Assembly (NCBI RefSeq): GCF_021556395.1
Contig: NZ_JAKGCS010000015.1
Location: 248,001 to 312,000, forward strand
Direction: 5' to 3'
From: Acuticoccus kalidii
Lineage (GTDB): Bacteria; Pseudomonadota; Alphaproteobacteria; Rhizobiales; Amorphaceae
DNA: 64,000 bases
The notes under the pieces were generated by a model. That model was not told the DNA's origin, ran no database searches, and worked only from the letters and a program-made list of their open reading frames with translations. This document shows positions 63,228-64,000 of the stretch, in pieces. The stretch's first letter is position 1. Every line of letters starts with the position of its first letter. The translations under genes and the position numbers were made by a program.

Positions 63228-63779
63228 TCAGACCGCCTGAAAAAAGCCGATGGCGCTTTCGCCGACGCGCCGCACATCGAGCCGCTCCCATCCGGGGATG
63301 GCCTCGGGCATCGCGTCGGCCCGCTCCTCCAGAACGGCGATCGCGCCGGGCGCGAGCCAGCCCTCCGCCGCCAGCGCCGCGAGCGCGGCCTCGCCGAGCT
63401 GATGGCCATAGGGCGGATCGGCGAAGACCAGCGTGAAGGGGGTGATGGCGCACGGCCCCGGCTTGGTCGCATCGCGCCGCCAGACGCGGGTGCGACCCGT
63501 CGCGCCGAGCGCCTCGACATTCTTGCGGATCACCGCGCGCGCCTCGGTCGCCGTCTCGACGAACAGCGCGAAGGCCGCGCCGCGTGACAACGCCTCGAGC
63601 CCGAGCGCGCCACTGCCGGCGAAGAGGTCGAGCACGCGGCCCGCGTCAAGCGCCTCCGGAAAGCGATGGACGAGGATGTTGAAGATCGTTTCGCGCAGAC
63701 GATCCGTCGTCGGCCGTGTCGCATCCCCGCGCGGCGCGACGATCTGAGTGCCGCGCCGATTGCCGCCGACGATCCGCAT
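63228..63779 (-). CDS. rsmD: 16S rRNA (guanine-N2) methyltransferase RsmD
   Basis: A 183-aa RsmD, which methylates G966 of 16S rRNA. SAM motif I VLDLFAGSGALGLEALSRGA (~49-68) and the catalytic DPPY in LVFADPPYGHQ (~121) are clear, and the N terminus MRIVGGNRRGTQI is typical. ATG at 63779 follows GGGGAGG. Confidence 0.95.
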   Translation of the reverse strand: MRIVGGNRRGTQIVAPRGDATRPTTDRLRETIFNILVHRFPEALDAGRVLDLFAGSGALGLEALSRGAAFALFVETATEARAVIRKNVEALGATGRTRVWRRDATKPGPCAITPFTLVFADPPYGHQLGEAALAALAAEGWLAPGAIAVLEERADAMPEAIPGWERLDVRRVGESAIGFFQAV

Positions 63780-63806
63780 AAGGCCTCCCCGCAATATCCG
63801 GCTTTT

Positions 63807-64000
63807 CTATCGACCTTGGCGCGCACGCTGTCGAGCGCTCCGACGAGCGCGCCCCCAGCGCGGCGCGGCCGGACCATTCCAGCCGCTCGGCGCGGTGATC
63901 GTGCGAGTCCGGCGAAACCCTTGCCCCATCGATGACCGCCTCCGAGCAGGCCCTTCGGGGAACACTGCCCCCTTTGCCTGCGACACCATGGCGGGAGGCT
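63807..64000 (-). CDS. Possible C-terminal end of a preceding gene (rRNA pseudouridine synthase?)
   Basis: An open frame enters from the right edge and stops at 63807, 27 bp before the rsmD start. Its product is Arg/Gly/Ala-rich and basic, as are the C-terminal extensions of alphaproteobacterial RluB-type pseudouridine synthases, whose genes often precede rsmD. The visible part carries no catalytic motif, so this is inferred from position and composition only. Another frame on the same strand is also open here. Confidence 0.3.
   Translation of the reverse strand, partial: PPAMVSQAKGAVFPEGPARRRSSMGQGFRRTRTITAPSGWNGPAAPRWGRARRSARQRARQGR

Noticed and set aside
1..64000. tRNA, rRNA, riboswitch, prophage or insertion-sequence genes
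   Set aside because: No T-loop-like GGTTCGAATCC blocks, rRNA sequence, conserved riboswitch cores, transposase motifs or terminal inverted repeats were seen by eye; a covariance-model scan would be needed to exclude small RNAs.

Overview
This window reads as a stretch of chromosome from a GC-rich alphaproteobacterium, probably a marine or plant-associated member of the Hyphomicrobiales (Rhizobiales). Lineage is inferred from gene content: a membrane-anchored cytochrome c next to kdsB, pheA and nudC, a yejA-yejA-yejB-yejE-yejF transporter operon, and three complete TRAP uptake systems. No tRNA, rRNA, CRISPR array, prophage, insertion sequence or replication origin was seen. Coding density is high, with many 4-base start/stop overlaps and frequent GTG and TTG starts.

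Layout. 0-7.8 kb: the 3' end of a PhyH-type dioxygenase, an orphan carboxyltransferase subunit (mccB-like), then a NicX-like ring-cleavage dioxygenase gene leading into 5-formyl-THF cyclo-ligase and a YmdB-type phosphoesterase; then a DUF983 protein, YebC, a secreted histidine phosphatase and a small Tat-signal protein. 7.9-13.5 kb: a sugar ABC importer operon headed by a ketose 3-epimerase-like gene. 13.6-18.3 kb: an amidohydrolase/esterase pair, a small membrane protein, a YfbR-like HD hydrolase and an asparaginase-family amidase with altered substrate-binding residues.

18.4-25.4 kb: a self-contained catabolic regulon. A GntR/FCD repressor faces a homoserine-dehydrogenase-like/SAF oxidoreductase; an SDR, a TRAP importer (DctPQM) and a cyclase-family metal hydrolase follow. 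Four perfect TTGCATGCAA palindromes lie in its two divergent promoter regions and nowhere else that I noticed. 25.4-30.2 kb: a second TRAP importer with an HD-domain hydrolase, divergent from a LysR regulator. 30.2-40.2 kb: malonyl-CoA decarboxylase, a NUDIX hydrolase, an SDR, a RraA-like protein, a gamma-glutamyltransferase family protein, a GhrA-like reductase, an N-formylglutamate amidohydrolase behind a textbook sigma-54 promoter, and a fucU/ribokinase/aldo-keto reductase sugar operon.

40.4-54.5 kb: nudC, pheA, kdsB, a cytochrome c with a long Ala-Pro-Glu repeat tail, the yej peptide ABC operon, a YgjP-like metallopeptidase and an AEC transporter. 54.5-64 kb: a NIPSNAP protein, an ArsR regulator, a TakPQM-like 2-oxoacid TRAP system, a small secreted protein, and an operon joining a class-I glutamine-amidotransferase-like hydrolase to a cobalt-type nitrile hydratase and its accessory subunit. 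A ten-copy 7-bp tandem repeat and rsmD close the window.

The overall theme is scavenging of organic acids, sugars, amides, nitriles and peptides. The strongest leads are the operator-defined GntR regulon with an unknown substrate, the amidotransferase/nitrile hydratase operon, the asparaginase with a rebuilt alpha-amino-acid pocket, and the sigma-54 promoter of the formylglutamate hydrolase.
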